Source of the DNA: Kamptonema formosum PCC 10802
GTDB taxonomy: Bacteria > Cyanobacteriota > Cyanobacteriia > Cyanobacteriales > Oscillatoriaceae
Assembly (NCBI RefSeq): GCF_000332335.1
Contig: NZ_KB235952.1
Span: 338,319-402,318, forward strand
Direction of reading: 5' to 3'
DNA length: 64,000 bases
Part shown: positions 27,223 to 36,435 of the stretch, in pieces
Numbering within the stretch: the stretch's first letter is position 1
How the letters are laid out: each line of letters begins with the position of its first letter
Notes under the pieces: generated by a model
The model's input: the letters and a program-made list of their open reading frames with translations, nothing else
Databases searched by the model: none
Told to the model about the DNA's origin: nothing
Made by a program: the position numbers and the translations under genes

Positions 27223-28107
27223 CTGGTCTTAGCACCTCCGCTCTGGTATCCGGTCTCTTGCGACCGCCACTTCTGTTGAACTCAGTTTTTATTTTCTTCT
27301 GAGCGACCCAGCAGCAGACGCTTACAAACCGCTGTGCTGACTTTTAAATAAATAAGTATCAATAGTTTAACGGTCTTCACCCCAAGGACGCATCCGAAAA
27401 CTCACGAGTTCCCCGCTGAATCTTAAAGGGACTCCGCGAACTGTCGCGTTTTTACGCTTGCCGGCTGACCTGTCCTGTGAGAGCCCCAGGCGAGGGTTCG
27501 GCCCTTCAGGGAGCCCAGACAGATGTCAAGCACGCCCTGCCTCCCAAAGGCTTCTGTCCCCTCACCCGACCGTATGCGGGCCCCTCACTGCCTGATGAGC
27601 TCTCAGCCGCTGCCGTCTGATCTGTGCATCATTTCCAAGGAGCCGGCCTGCTGTGTTCCAGAAGTCCTTCACCTGCCGCACCGGCCACCTCCCCCACCGG
27701 GCCTGAACTCGATGGATCGAGTCTGTTCCTCTGGCAGTAGAGGCCGCTGTTGCCGGCTGTCAGCCAACAATCAGTCCGGTTGCTAATTACACTTTACACA
27801 ACCCCCGGCTGCCCGTAAATAAAGAAACCGTAAAGATCCGCCAGGGAACTAAGGATTTTCTGTAAAAATTTCGTAAACCGCGCTGTCAGGGTTCCTCTGT
27901 GGCAAATACACTCGCCGGGGCTTGACTCCAGAGGCCAGAGCGTGGTAAAGAAAAAGCGGGTATTGGGTGTCGCCAGCCACGCCTGCCAATGCCCATCAGG
28001 CGCTGGAGGCGAGACAGAAAATCCCCAAAACGACACTGAAATAGAATTTTAGATTTTGGATTTTGCATTAATCTAAAATCTGAAATCTCAAATCCCACCC
28101 ATCCCCC
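27223..28107. other. 885 bp intergenic region
   Basis: Between divergent genes. No tRNA or known RNA was recognised. The part about 27370-27790 is GC-rich with many short inverted repeats and no credible frame; the part near murF (28050-28107) has ATTTTGGATTTTG/AATCTAAAATC simple repeats. It may hold an unassigned RNA. Confidence 0.5.
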
Positions 28108-29487
28108 ATGACCACCTTTCGTGTCACCTTAGCCCAGCTGAGCGAAATTATCGAGGCCACGCACGCTGAAGAGCAGGATGTCGCACCCGACACACCGGCA
28201 GCCGGTATAACCACAGACACCCGCAGCCTCAAGACCGGCGAGGTGTTTGTGGCCCTGCGGGGGGAAAACTTTGACGGCCATGAATTTGTCCCCGCAGCCA
28301 TCGAGAAAGGGGCGCTCGCCGCCATTACCGATCGCCACCTGCCCGTGCCGGTGCCGCAACTGGTGGTCAAAGACACCCTGCAAGCTTACCAAGCCATCGC
28401 CAGCTGGTGGCGCAGCCAGTTCCAAATTCCCGTGATTGCCGTCACCGGCTCGTTTGGCAAAACCACCACCAAAGAGCTAATCGCGGCAGTCTTGGGCACC
28501 CGAGGCAGCGTCCTAAAAACCCAGCTCAACTACAATAACGAAATTGGAGTTCCCAAAACCCTCCTACAACTCACCCGCTCCCACGACTTTGCCGTTATCG
28601 AAATGGCCATGCGCGGCCCGGGCCAGATAGCCGAGCTGGCCAGGATCGCCCGCCCCACGATTGGTGCGATCGTCAATGCCGGCACCGCCCATATCGGTTT
28701 GCTGGGCTCTGAGGGAGCGATTGCCAGAGCCAAGTGCGAGCTGCTCGCCGAAATGCCCCCCTGCAGCATCGCCGTGATCAACCACGACAGCAAGCTGTTA
28801 ATGGAAACCGCCGCCAGTGTCTGGCAGGGCAAAACGGTCACCTATGGCTTAGAAGGGGGGGATTTGCGCGGAGAGCTGACTGACAGCGAAACCCTAGAAG
28901 TCGAGGGGGTGAGGCTTCCCCTGCCCCTGGCGGGACGCCACAATGCGAGTAACTACCTAGCCGCCCTGGCAGTGGCCAAACTCCTCGGGGTCAGCTGGGA
29001 GCCCCTCACCGCAGGGCTGCCGGTGGTCCTGCCAGAAGGGCGGGCGCGGCGCTACGACCTGCCTAATGATATTGTAATTTTGGATGAAAGTTACAATGCC
29101 GGTTTGGAATCCGTGCGGGCGGCGCTGCACTTGCTGGCGCAAACCCCTGGCAAACGCCGGATTGCCGTACTCGGAACCATGCGGGAGCTCGGCGACCGGT
29201 CTGTGGAGTTCCACCGGCTCGTCGGCGCGACCGCACGCCAGCTGAATCTCGACGCCCTCTTCATTTTTGCGGATGAGGCAGAAGCGCAAGCCATGGCGCA
29301 AGGCGCTGCCGGCATCCCTTTCGTAGAGACGAGGGTTATTGCCAGTGAGCTAGCTCACGCCGCTTTAGTAGAGCGTTTGAAAAAGTTTGTCCTTCCGGGC
29401 GACTGCTTGCTTTTTAAAGCGTCGCATGCTGTCAGGCTAGACAGGGTTGTGGAGCAATTTCGCACGGAGTTTCTCCCCCAAGCTTAG
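28108..29487 (+). CDS. murF: UDP-N-acetylmuramoyl-tripeptide--D-alanyl-D-alanine ligase
   Basis: 459 residues. N-terminal substrate domain with GITTDTRSLKTGEVFVALRGENFDGHEFV, which holds the uridine/muramoyl contacts. Central ATPase has the P-loop VTGSFGKTTTKE (Lys118), then EMAMRGPGQIAELARIARPTIGAIVNAG and AHIGLLGS. C-terminal domain has GRARRY...ILDESYNAG and LGTMRELGDRS. All Mur-ligase signatures are intact. It adds D-Ala-D-Ala to UDP-MurNAc-tripeptide in the cytoplasm, the last soluble step before the membrane stage of peptidoglycan synthesis. Monocistronic here; no ribosome site before the ATG. GTTCCCAGG palindrome 25 bp after the stop. Confidence 0.97.
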   Translation: MTTFRVTLAQLSEIIEATHAEEQDVAPDTPAAGITTDTRSLKTGEVFVALRGENFDGHEFVPAAIEKGALAAITDRHLPVPVPQLVVKDTLQAYQAIASWWRSQFQIPVIAVTGSFGKTTTKELIAAVLGTRGSVLKTQLNYNNEIGVPKTLLQLTRSHDFAVIEMAMRGPGQIAELARIARPTIGAIVNAGTAHIGLLGSEGAIARAKCELLAEMPPCSIAVINHDSKLLMETAASVWQGKTVTYGLEGGDLRGELTDSETLEVEGVRLPLPLAGRHNASNYLAALAVAKLLGVSWEPLTAGLPVVLPEGRARRYDLPNDIVILDESYNAGLESVRAALHLLAQTPGKRRIAVLGTMRELGDRSVEFHRLVGATARQLNLDALFIFADEAEAQAMAQGAAGIPFVETRVIASELAHAALVERLKKFVLPGDCLLFKASHAVRLDRVVEQFRTEFLPQA

Positions 29488-29512
29488 AACCTTTAAGGTG
29501 CGGGGATTTCAG

Positions 29513-29535
29513 GTTCCCAGGCCCGGCCTGGGAAC
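29513..29535 (+). terminator. Palindrome after murF (GTTCCCAGG family)
   Basis: GTTCCCAGG/CCTGGGAAC around CCCGG, 26 bases beyond the murF stop. The same stem occurs at 57543 and 60146, so it belongs to a repeat family, but its place suits a terminator. Confidence 0.5.
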
Positions 29536-29728
29536 AGAGGCTCACAGGCTTTTTCCCCAGCCGCACTTCCCGCATCTTTTCTGCAATCCCCTCTCTTGAA
29601 CTCTCGCACCAAAGCGCGAATCAAATCGGGCCTGCTGCCTGGAAACAAGTTTAGCATTGTTTGCAGTCATGGGTCTGTCCCGAAATGCAATCTCTCACAA
29701 CTTATCAAGTCTTTCCATCTGCCAGCTT

Positions 29729-31354
29729 ATGAACTTTACCCGAAGAAACTTCAATAAACGCGCTGTCGGGCTGGTGCTTGCCGGTGCGATAACTCCCTCA
29801 GTGTTCAAACAATTACAACTGCAAGCTCAAGTCCCAGAAAATCCTCTGAGAGGAAATTCCACAGTCAGTCCTGACCTCTCAGAAACAGTCAGCAGTAAAA
29901 TGGCTGACCTTCTCGCTTCTCTCACCCCAGAAACAGAGCTTTTAGTGCCGACTTTTCTGGGAAATGACCAGAGACGCTTCTATGGAAGGGGCACCCCTAA
30001 AGGGTTGAAGCTCCTCGACCGATTCAACCTGGGAAGCGGCATAACAGCCTTTAGGGGGTATCGAACCTGGAGCGGTGCGGGGTGGACTGGACAGCCCACT
30101 CTCACCAGAGACAGGGGAAAAATCTACCTGACGATTGGTGCCTTCGACCACAGCTTGCGCAAAATCGACATTAAAACTAACGAGGTCGTTTGGCGGTATA
30201 AGTTTGACGATATCATCAAAGGTTCGGCAACGGTTTATATCGACCCAACGGCCAGTGAGGAGAACCAGATTGTTATTTTACAGGGAAGCCGGATGGGTGT
30301 CAAGAACTCCCTGCTATCGCCCGCGCCGGCACCCAGCTTCAGAGCCATTTCCTTCAGGACCGGCAAGGAACTCTGGAAGCTGAACATTAGAAAAACCGAC
30401 AGCTACAGCCGGGACAACGACAGCAGTCCCATCGATTTGGGGGAGGGGGTTTTGTTCAATGCCGGTGAAAATGGCATCGGCTATTTCATCAATCGCTCCG
30501 CCCGCACCGCCAAGAGAAAAGAGGGAATCGTCCAGCCAGAGATTCTCTCAGAGGTCAAGCTTTACGAGACAGCAGATATCGGAAAACATGGGGGAAATCT
30601 GGTTGCGGAGTCATCTCCGGCACGCCTGCGGGACAGAATTTTCATCGCCGCCGGTTCCGGACACATCTACGGGATTAGCATTGAGAAGCGCCAAATCGTC
30701 TGGGACTTCTACACCGGCTCGGATATGGACGGAAGCGTGTCTGTCTCCAAAGACGAGAAACTCTTTTGCGCCATTGAAAAGCAATACATTCCAGGTAACG
30801 GCGGAATTCTGAAACTCGATCCCAGCAAAAAAGAGTCCGAAAGTGTGGAGTGGTTTTTCCCCACCGGCAATGCCAGGTTAGCCGACTGGCAAGGGGGAGT
30901 CATCGGTTCAGCGGCCCTCAATGACGAGTACCGCACCGGCGAAATCCCCCCCTTGTTTGCCACCTGCGCGATAGACGGAAACCTCTACATTGGCTCGCAA
31001 ACGACGGTCACAGGGCAAAAGGTGAGGGGACCGCTGCTGAACAAACAGTACGACACGCCATTAATTGTCTTCAAAAAGCTGATTGGCGGGTCAATCTCCA
31101 CGCCGGTATTCACCGACGGCAATAAACTGATTGCGGCGACTTATAATGGAGTTTACCTGTTCAATCTTTACTGGGAGCCGGCCAAGCGGGGCGAGAAAAA
31201 CGCCCTGATGAATTCTCGGGGAGAGTTCTATCGCCTGACAGTAGAGCAAGCCGAACACTTCCAGCCGGGGATATCGTTTGAATCGACGCCGGTGGTTTGG
31301 GATGGGATTGTGAGAATTTGCGCGAGGGATGGCTGGATGTATGCGCTGGGATAG
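29729..31354 (+). CDS. Tat-exported PQQ-type beta-propeller protein
   Basis: 541 residues from the ATG at 29729, which puts a twin-arginine signal at the N-terminus (TRRNFNKRAVGLVLAGAI). Blade-like repeats follow: GKIYLTIGAFDHSLRKIDIKTNEVVWRYKFD, FRAISFRTGKELWKLNI, GSGHIYGISIEKRQIVWDFYTGS, KLIAATYNGVYLFNLYW and FESTPVVWDGIVRICARDGWMYALG. The pattern Ax(D/N)xxTGxxxWxx is that of PQQ-binding or PQQ-like propellers (as in quinoprotein dehydrogenases and BamB). No cytochrome motif (CxxCH) is seen, so redox activity is not shown. Periplasmic or cell-surface location inferred. The 3' end is duplicated just downstream. No clear ribosome site. Confidence 0.75.
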   Translation: MNFTRRNFNKRAVGLVLAGAITPSVFKQLQLQAQVPENPLRGNSTVSPDLSETVSSKMADLLASLTPETELLVPTFLGNDQRRFYGRGTPKGLKLLDRFNLGSGITAFRGYRTWSGAGWTGQPTLTRDRGKIYLTIGAFDHSLRKIDIKTNEVVWRYKFDDIIKGSATVYIDPTASEENQIVILQGSRMGVKNSLLSPAPAPSFRAISFRTGKELWKLNIRKTDSYSRDNDSSPIDLGEGVLFNAGENGIGYFINRSARTAKRKEGIVQPEILSEVKLYETADIGKHGGNLVAESSPARLRDRIFIAAGSGHIYGISIEKRQIVWDFYTGSDMDGSVSVSKDEKLFCAIEKQYIPGNGGILKLDPSKKESESVEWFFPTGNARLADWQGGVIGSAALNDEYRTGEIPPLFATCAIDGNLYIGSQTTVTGQKVRGPLLNKQYDTPLIVFKKLIGGSISTPVFTDGNKLIAATYNGVYLFNLYWEPAKRGEKNALMNSRGEFYRLTVEQAEHFQPGISFESTPVVWDGIVRICARDGWMYALG

Positions 31355-31690
31355 GGATTGGGGATGCCGGGATTTGAGATGCCGGGATTTGGGGATTTGG
31401 GGATTGATTGTTTGGCGTGCCGGCCCCATGAGCGCGAGTCTCACGCGGATGAGGCGCGCTCATCTCATGCGCGTGAGGCAGAGGCCCGAACACTTCCAGC
31501 CGGGGATATGGTTTGAATCGAAGCCGGTGGTTTGGGATGGGATTGTGAGAATTTGCGCGAGGGATGGCTGGATGTATACGCTGGGATAGGGATTTGAGAT
31601 GCCGGGATTTGGGGATGCCGGCCCCATGAGCGTGAGACTCAGGCGCGTGAGGTGCGGCGGTAAATCATGCGCGTGAGCCAGAGGCCCAAT
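31251..31690 (+). repeat. 235 bp tandem duplication of the propeller gene's 3' end
   Basis: Unit A (31251-31485) covers the last 35 codons of the propeller gene plus about 130 bp of downstream DNA; unit B (31486 to about 31690) repeats it. B re-encodes PEHFQPGIWFESKPVVWDGI...GWMYTLG with few changes and a stop at the same place, and has its own copy of the CCGGCCCCATGAGCG spacer. The rest of 31355-31794 holds no gene. Confidence 0.85.
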
Positions 31691-31794
31691 GCCCCATGCC
31701 CCATACCCCATATGCTAGAAAGAGCTACCGGCTGCTGCCGGCGATCCCGGCGATAGCTGCAGCCAACGCACGCCGGCTCAACCGGCTTGAGGAG

Positions 31795-34700
31795 CTACTT
31801 AATTTTCGCCGCCAAGTTAGCCAGCACTGCTGCCAATTTAGCCGGCTCGACCGGCTTGGGCAAGTGCTTTTGGAAGCCGGCTTGCATGGCCTTGCGGCGG
31901 TCTTCCTCTCGGGCGTAGGCCGTCAGCGCCACAGCCGGAATCTCTCCCCCAGCCGCCGCCGATCGCTCCCGGATGTGGCGGAGCAGCGAATAGCCATCCT
32001 CTCCAGGCATGCCGATGTCGCTCACCAGCAGGTCCGGCTTCATCACCTCCATCACTTGCAGCGCTTCACTGGCATCAGAAGCGGTCCTCACCGAAGCGCC
32101 GTACTGTGCCAGCACGGTGGCGATAAGGTCGCAGGTATCGGCATCGTCGTCAACAACGAGCACCCGCAAGCCATCGAGGGGGCGAGACGGTGAGGGGGCG
32201 AAGAAGTGATTTTCTCTCTGCTGCCCTCTGTCCTCAACCCCTTCTTCTCGGCTGACTTGCAGCAGGGGGAGCCGCACCGTAAATCTTGCCCCCAAGTCTT
32301 TCCCCTCACTGAACGCCTCAACGGTTCCGCCGTGCAGTTCCACAAGGTAGCGGACGATAGTCAGCCCCAGTCCCAGTCCGCCGTGGCTTCTGGTAATGGA
32401 GCCGTCGGCTTGGCGGAAGCCTTCAAACACGTGGGGGAGAAACTCAGGATCTATACCAATGCCGGTGTCGCTGACGGTTATCTGGGCTTGGTTGCCCGCC
32501 GGCTCCAGCCGGACTTCCACGCGCCCTCCTGAGGGGGTAAACTTGATGGCATTGGAAAGCAAATTGCTAACAATTTGCTGCAAGCGGTCCGCATCGGCCC
32601 TGACGGTGCCGGCGTCTTCAGCGAATGCGGTTTGAATGGCAATATTCTTCGCCGAGGCTGCCGGCTGGTGCGTCTGAATGGCTTCGGCGACGATCTGCCC
32701 CAGGTTGACCGCCTGAACGCTCAGGCGAACTTTGCCGCGAATGATGCGCGAGACGTCGAGGATATCGTCGATCAGTTTCACCTGTTGCTTGGCGTTGCGC
32801 TCGATAGTTTGCAGCGCCTTAGTAACAGTAGCTTGGTTCAACTGCTCGGTGCGCATCAATTGCGCCCAGCCGAGGATAGAGTTCAGCGGCGTGCGCAGTT
32901 CGTGGGACACTATCGCCAGAAATTCATCCTTGATGCGGTTGGCTGTTTCGGCTTGCGTTCGCGCATGAAGCTCTCGCTCAGCTGCAGCTTCCGCTTCTGC
33001 GCGTGCGGCTCGCTCGCGCTCTAGCCACTGGGCGCGCTCTTCTTCGGCCCGCTTTCGGTCGTCAATGTCGGTGCAGGTGCCGAACCACTTGACAATTCTG
33101 CCCTCTCTGTCGCGCAATGGCAAGGCTCGACCGAGATGCCAGCGGTAAGTTCCGTCTGACGCCCGCCGGAAGCGGTATTCCATTTGGAACGTCTCGCCGG
33201 TGCGCACGGCGCGACTCCAGGCGTCGAGACTCCCCAGCCGGTCGTCTGGGTGCAGCGCCCCCTGCCACTCCCAGCCCTGACTTTGCTCGGGAGTCATGCC
33301 GGTGCAGTCGGGCCACCGCTGGTTGCAGTAATCCCAAGATCCGTCCGGTCGTGCCGTCCACACGATCTGGGGAATGTTTTCCGCCAAGAACCGGTAGTAC
33401 CGCTCGGAAGCTTCCGCTTCTGCCCGAGCCACTCGCTGGCGCTCTAGCAGCTGCGCTCTCTCTTCTTCTGAGTGCTGCCGGTGAATGGCTTCCGCCAGGA
33501 TGTTGGCAGCGGTTTGCAAGAAGTGAATGTCATCTCGGCTGAAAGTGCGGTGTTGGGTCGCGTGTGCGCCCAGAACGCCCCAAGGCCGGTTGCCTCCGGA
33601 GATAATTACGCTCATCCCGCTAATTGCGCCCCTGTCGCGCAGCAGGGAGGAGGCGGTGAATCGCCTTTCGCTGCGGAAGTCTTCAATGACGACCGGCTCA
33701 GAGGAAAGCAGGGTGTAGCCCGCCTGCGAGTCAAGTCCGGCGCTTACGGTGGCCTGCCCCACCAGCCCTTCCGGCCAGCCCCAGCCGGCTCGCAGCAGCA
33801 GGGAGCTCCCATCTCGAAGGAGTTCTAAAACCTGGCAGCACTCCACTTCCAGGGTTTCGGCGATGTTTCTTGTGGCTTCGCCCATCAGCGCGTCAAGGCG
33901 GGTGCCGGCGAGCGCTTGCTGGCTGAGGTGAGCGAGCGCCTCCTGCTGTCGCGCCCGCCCTCTCAACTCTTCCTCTGCCTGCTTGCGCTTGGTGATGTCG
34001 GCTCGGATGGCTAAATATTGGAAGGGTTTCCCACTCTCATCCAGCAGCGGAACAATGGTCGTGTCCACCCAGTAATAGGTTCCGTCTTTGGCGCGGTTCT
34101 TGATTTCTCCCCTCCAAATTTTCCCGCTAGAAATTGTCTCCCAAAGTTGAGTGAAAAATTCTCGGCTGTGATGGCCTGAATTGATGACGCGGTGGGTCCT
34201 GCCGAGCAGTTCTTCCTGGGAATATTGGGATATCTCGCAAAACTTGTCGTTGACGTAGTTGATAACTCCCCGCCGGTCGGTTCTGGCCACGATGGCGGAC
34301 TGGTCTAGGGCAAATTTGATGTCTGACAGCTCTTTGAGGGTTTTTTGCAGTTCCTCCTCCGCCCGCTTTCGCTCTGTGATATCGGCTCGGATTGCTAAAT
34401 ATTGCAAAGGGTGTCCGTGGCTGTCCAGAAACGGAACAATGGTCGTGTCCACCCAGTAATAGGTTCCATCTTTTGCCCGGTTCTTGATTTCGTTCCTCCA
34501 AATTTTGCCGCTAGAAATTGTCTGCCAAAGCTCCCTGAAGAAGTCTTTGGAATGATACCCTGAATTAATAATGCGATGGGTTTGCCCAAGCAGTTCTTCC
34601 CGGGAATATTTTGATATCTCACAAAACTTCTCGTTTACATAGGTAATCACTCCCTTGCCGTCGGTCATGGCCACGATGGCGGACTGGTCTAAGGCAAATT

Positions 34701-35487
34701 TGATGTCTGACAGCTCTTTGAGGGTTTTTTGGCGCTCTTCCTCCGCTAGTTCGGAAGTCATATCGCGCACCACTTTCGAGAATCCTCTGAAATTGCCAGC
34801 GTCGTCCCGCAAGGCGGTAATCACAACATTCGCCCAGAATCGCGTGCCGTCTTTGCGGACGCGCCAGCCCCTGTCTTCAACCCGACCCTCAGTTGCTGCT
34901 ACCTGCAGTAAGTATTCAGGCTTACCCTGTGCGGTGTCTTCCTCGGTGTAAAAGCGGGAGAAATGCTGCCCGATAATTTCTTCAGCTTTATATCCCTTGA
35001 TGCGCTCTGCCCCTTCGTTCCAGGTAACGACGCGCCCGCTGGGATCGAGGGTGAAAATAGCGTAGTCTTTGACCCCTTGCACCAGCCAGCGAAAGCTTTC
35101 CTCACTGGAACTCAGCTTTTTTTCAGCGTTGTGGCGGGCGGCGGAAAGCGAGCCGGTCAGCAGCGCTGCCGCCACGAACACGCCGAACAGCAAGATGTCG
35201 CTGAAAGCGGTCAGGTGCGGCGGGGATGCCGGCACTGGCAGGAAGTAGTGAGCGCACAGGGCGGACAGGACACCGGCTAGCAGTCCAGGCCCAACGCCTC
35301 CATACCAGGCGCTGAACATCACAGCGGCAAAAAACAGGGGCGTAGGGCTGCGCTGCATTGCCGGATTGAGTGCGAGTGCCAGCAGCAGCGCCAGCGCCAC
35401 AGCCACTGCGGCGAGGCCATAGCGCCGCAGATGGGAGCGCTTCAATTGCCAGTGATTCCAGCTTCGGGAGTTGGGTAGCCAGCGCAT
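31795..35487 (-). CDS. Hybrid sensor histidine kinase (MASE/DUF4118-like, PAS x4, GAF, HisKA-HATPase, receiver)
   Basis: 1230 residues. Order: four membrane helices of DUF4118 type (about 22-118); PAS (about 130-250, with DYAIFTLDPSGRVVTWNEGA); two nearly identical PAS/PAC units (about 258-505, each with TYYWVDTTIVP and FQYLAIRADIT-type ends); GAF (about 510-670); a further PAS (about 700-825); HisKA with phospho-acceptor His in VSHELRTPLNS; HATPase with N box NLLSNAIKF, DTGIGI and GGLGLGL; receiver with acidic pocket VVDDD and phospho-acceptor Asp in LLVSDIGMPG. A complete phosphorelay sensor in one protein, with an output partner (Hpt or response regulator) elsewhere. The signal is unknown. 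No Shine-Dalgarno; start set by the frame. Confidence 0.95.
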   Translation of the reverse strand: MRWLPNSRSWNHWQLKRSHLRRYGLAAVAVALALLLALALNPAMQRSPTPLFFAAVMFSAWYGGVGPGLLAGVLSALCAHYFLPVPASPPHLTAFSDILLFGVFVAAALLTGSLSAARHNAEKKLSSSEESFRWLVQGVKDYAIFTLDPSGRVVTWNEGAERIKGYKAEEIIGQHFSRFYTEEDTAQGKPEYLLQVAATEGRVEDRGWRVRKDGTRFWANVVITALRDDAGNFRGFSKVVRDMTSELAEEERQKTLKELSDIKFALDQSAIVAMTDGKGVITYVNEKFCEISKYSREELLGQTHRIINSGYHSKDFFRELWQTISSGKIWRNEIKNRAKDGTYYWVDTTIVPFLDSHGHPLQYLAIRADITERKRAEEELQKTLKELSDIKFALDQSAIVARTDRRGVINYVNDKFCEISQYSQEELLGRTHRVINSGHHSREFFTQLWETISSGKIWRGEIKNRAKDGTYYWVDTTIVPLLDESGKPFQYLAIRADITKRKQAEEELRGRARQQEALAHLSQQALAGTRLDALMGEATRNIAETLEVECCQVLELLRDGSSLLLRAGWGWPEGLVGQATVSAGLDSQAGYTLLSSEPVVIEDFRSERRFTASSLLRDRGAISGMSVIISGGNRPWGVLGAHATQHRTFSRDDIHFLQTAANILAEAIHRQHSEEERAQLLERQRVARAEAEASERYYRFLAENIPQIVWTARPDGSWDYCNQRWPDCTGMTPEQSQGWEWQGALHPDDRLGSLDAWSRAVRTGETFQMEYRFRRASDGTYRWHLGRALPLRDREGRIVKWFGTCTDIDDRKRAEEERAQWLERERAARAEAEAAAERELHARTQAETANRIKDEFLAIVSHELRTPLNSILGWAQLMRTEQLNQATVTKALQTIERNAKQQVKLIDDILDVSRIIRGKVRLSVQAVNLGQIVAEAIQTHQPAASAKNIAIQTAFAEDAGTVRADADRLQQIVSNLLSNAIKFTPSGGRVEVRLEPAGNQAQITVSDTGIGIDPEFLPHVFEGFRQADGSITRSHGGLGLGLTIVRYLVELHGGTVEAFSEGKDLGARFTVRLPLLQVSREEGVEDRGQQRENHFFAPSPSRPLDGLRVLVVDDDADTCDLIATVLAQYGASVRTASDASEALQVMEVMKPDLLVSDIGMPGEDGYSLLRHIRERSAAAGGEIPAVALTAYAREEDRRKAMQAGFQKHLPKPVEPAKLAAVLANLAAKIK

Positions 35488-35760
35488 TTTTTTTAGGGAG
35501 GGTTGAGTGTTGCTCTTGGTAAGATTATCCTAACTAATTATTGCTGGTTTGAGTGCGGCACCAGGCATGACTGAAAGGGGATCGTGCTATCTGTGCAAAA
35601 ATAAGCTTTCTACCAAAGGCGGGAAAACCGGCAGCCAGCTGGGCGAAGCCAAGAAACTGGCATCTTGTGCTAGATAAATATACTCAACGTCCCGTCTGGC
35701 GTGTCAGGGTGAGAAAGTGGCGCATAGCCGCCAGCTATCAAGGCAAAAAGTGAGGGCAAC

Positions 35761-36327
35761 TTGGCGAAAAAACTTGACATAATTCTCGTGATTGATGTAG
35801 AATCTACCTGCTGGGAAGGAGCGCCGCCGGCGGGGCAAGAAAGCGAAATCATTGAGATAGGAATTTGTGCGATTGATGTCGCATCCGGACAGCGACTTCC
35901 GAAAGCAAGTATCCTGGTCAAACCCGAACGCTCTCGGGTCAGTGAGTTCTGCACCCAGCTGACGACTTTAACGCCAGAGCAAGTTGACAGAGGGATTCCC
36001 TTTGCCACGGCTTGTTCAATTTTAACCCAACAGCATCTCTCTAAAGAGAGAGTTTGGGCGAGTTATGGGGATTACGACCGGCGGCAATTTGAAAGGCAGT
36101 GCCAATCTCGCAAGGTGAGCTATCCTTTTGGCCCAACCCATATCAATGTCAAGAATTTGTTTGCCATCACTCACGCCTTGCCTCATGAAGTTGGCATGGC
36201 AGAAGCCTTGGAATTGCTAAATCTTCCCCTGGAAGGCACTCACCACCGGGGAGGGGATGATGCTTGGAATATTGCCGGCATTCTCTCAGACTTGCTGTTG
36301 CGGGCGAGAGGGAATATTGCGCAGTAG
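35761..36327 (+). CDS. DEDDh 3'-5' exonuclease (ERI1-like)
   Basis: 188 residues from a TTG start (GAGGG 5-6 bases upstream). ExoI motif IDVESTCW (Asp, Glu), ExoII region WASYGDYDRRQFERQC (Asp), ExoIII GTHHRGGDDAWNIA (His and Asp), spaced as in the RNase T/ERI-1 superfamily. QESEIIEIGICAIDVASG and LTTLTPEQVDRG are typical of the ERI1-like branch with inhibitor-of-KinA-type relatives in bacteria. Acts on 3' ends of RNA or DNA; which substrate cannot be told. Single gene. Confidence 0.88.
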   Translation: MAKKLDIILVIDVESTCWEGAPPAGQESEIIEIGICAIDVASGQRLPKASILVKPERSRVSEFCTQLTTLTPEQVDRGIPFATACSILTQQHLSKERVWASYGDYDRRQFERQCQSRKVSYPFGPTHINVKNLFAITHALPHEVGMAEALELLNLPLEGTHHRGGDDAWNIAGILSDLLLRARGNIAQ

Positions 36328-36357
36328 CGTTGCGGCGCAACGCACCTTACAGGAAAA

Positions 36358-36432
36358 TATAGCGGCTCTCATATTAGTGAGGTTCATATTAGTGAGAGAG
36401 GGGCGGCCTCACTAATATGAAAAATGCTCTAA
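36358..36432. repeat. Dispersed palindromic element, variant
   Basis: Starts ATAGCGGCTCTCATATTAGTGAGG and ends CCTCACTAATATGAAAAATGCTCTA; outer arms as in copy 1, core replaced by GAGAGGGGCGG. It lies between convergent gene ends and may terminate both. Confidence 0.65.
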
Positions 36433-36435
36433 AGT

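Noticed and set aside
27523-27786. 87-codon frame in the 885 bp spacer before murF
   Set aside because: Pro/Cys/Ser-rich without family or ribosome site. A structured RNA is possible, but RNase P, tmRNA, SRP and tRNA signatures were looked for and not seen.
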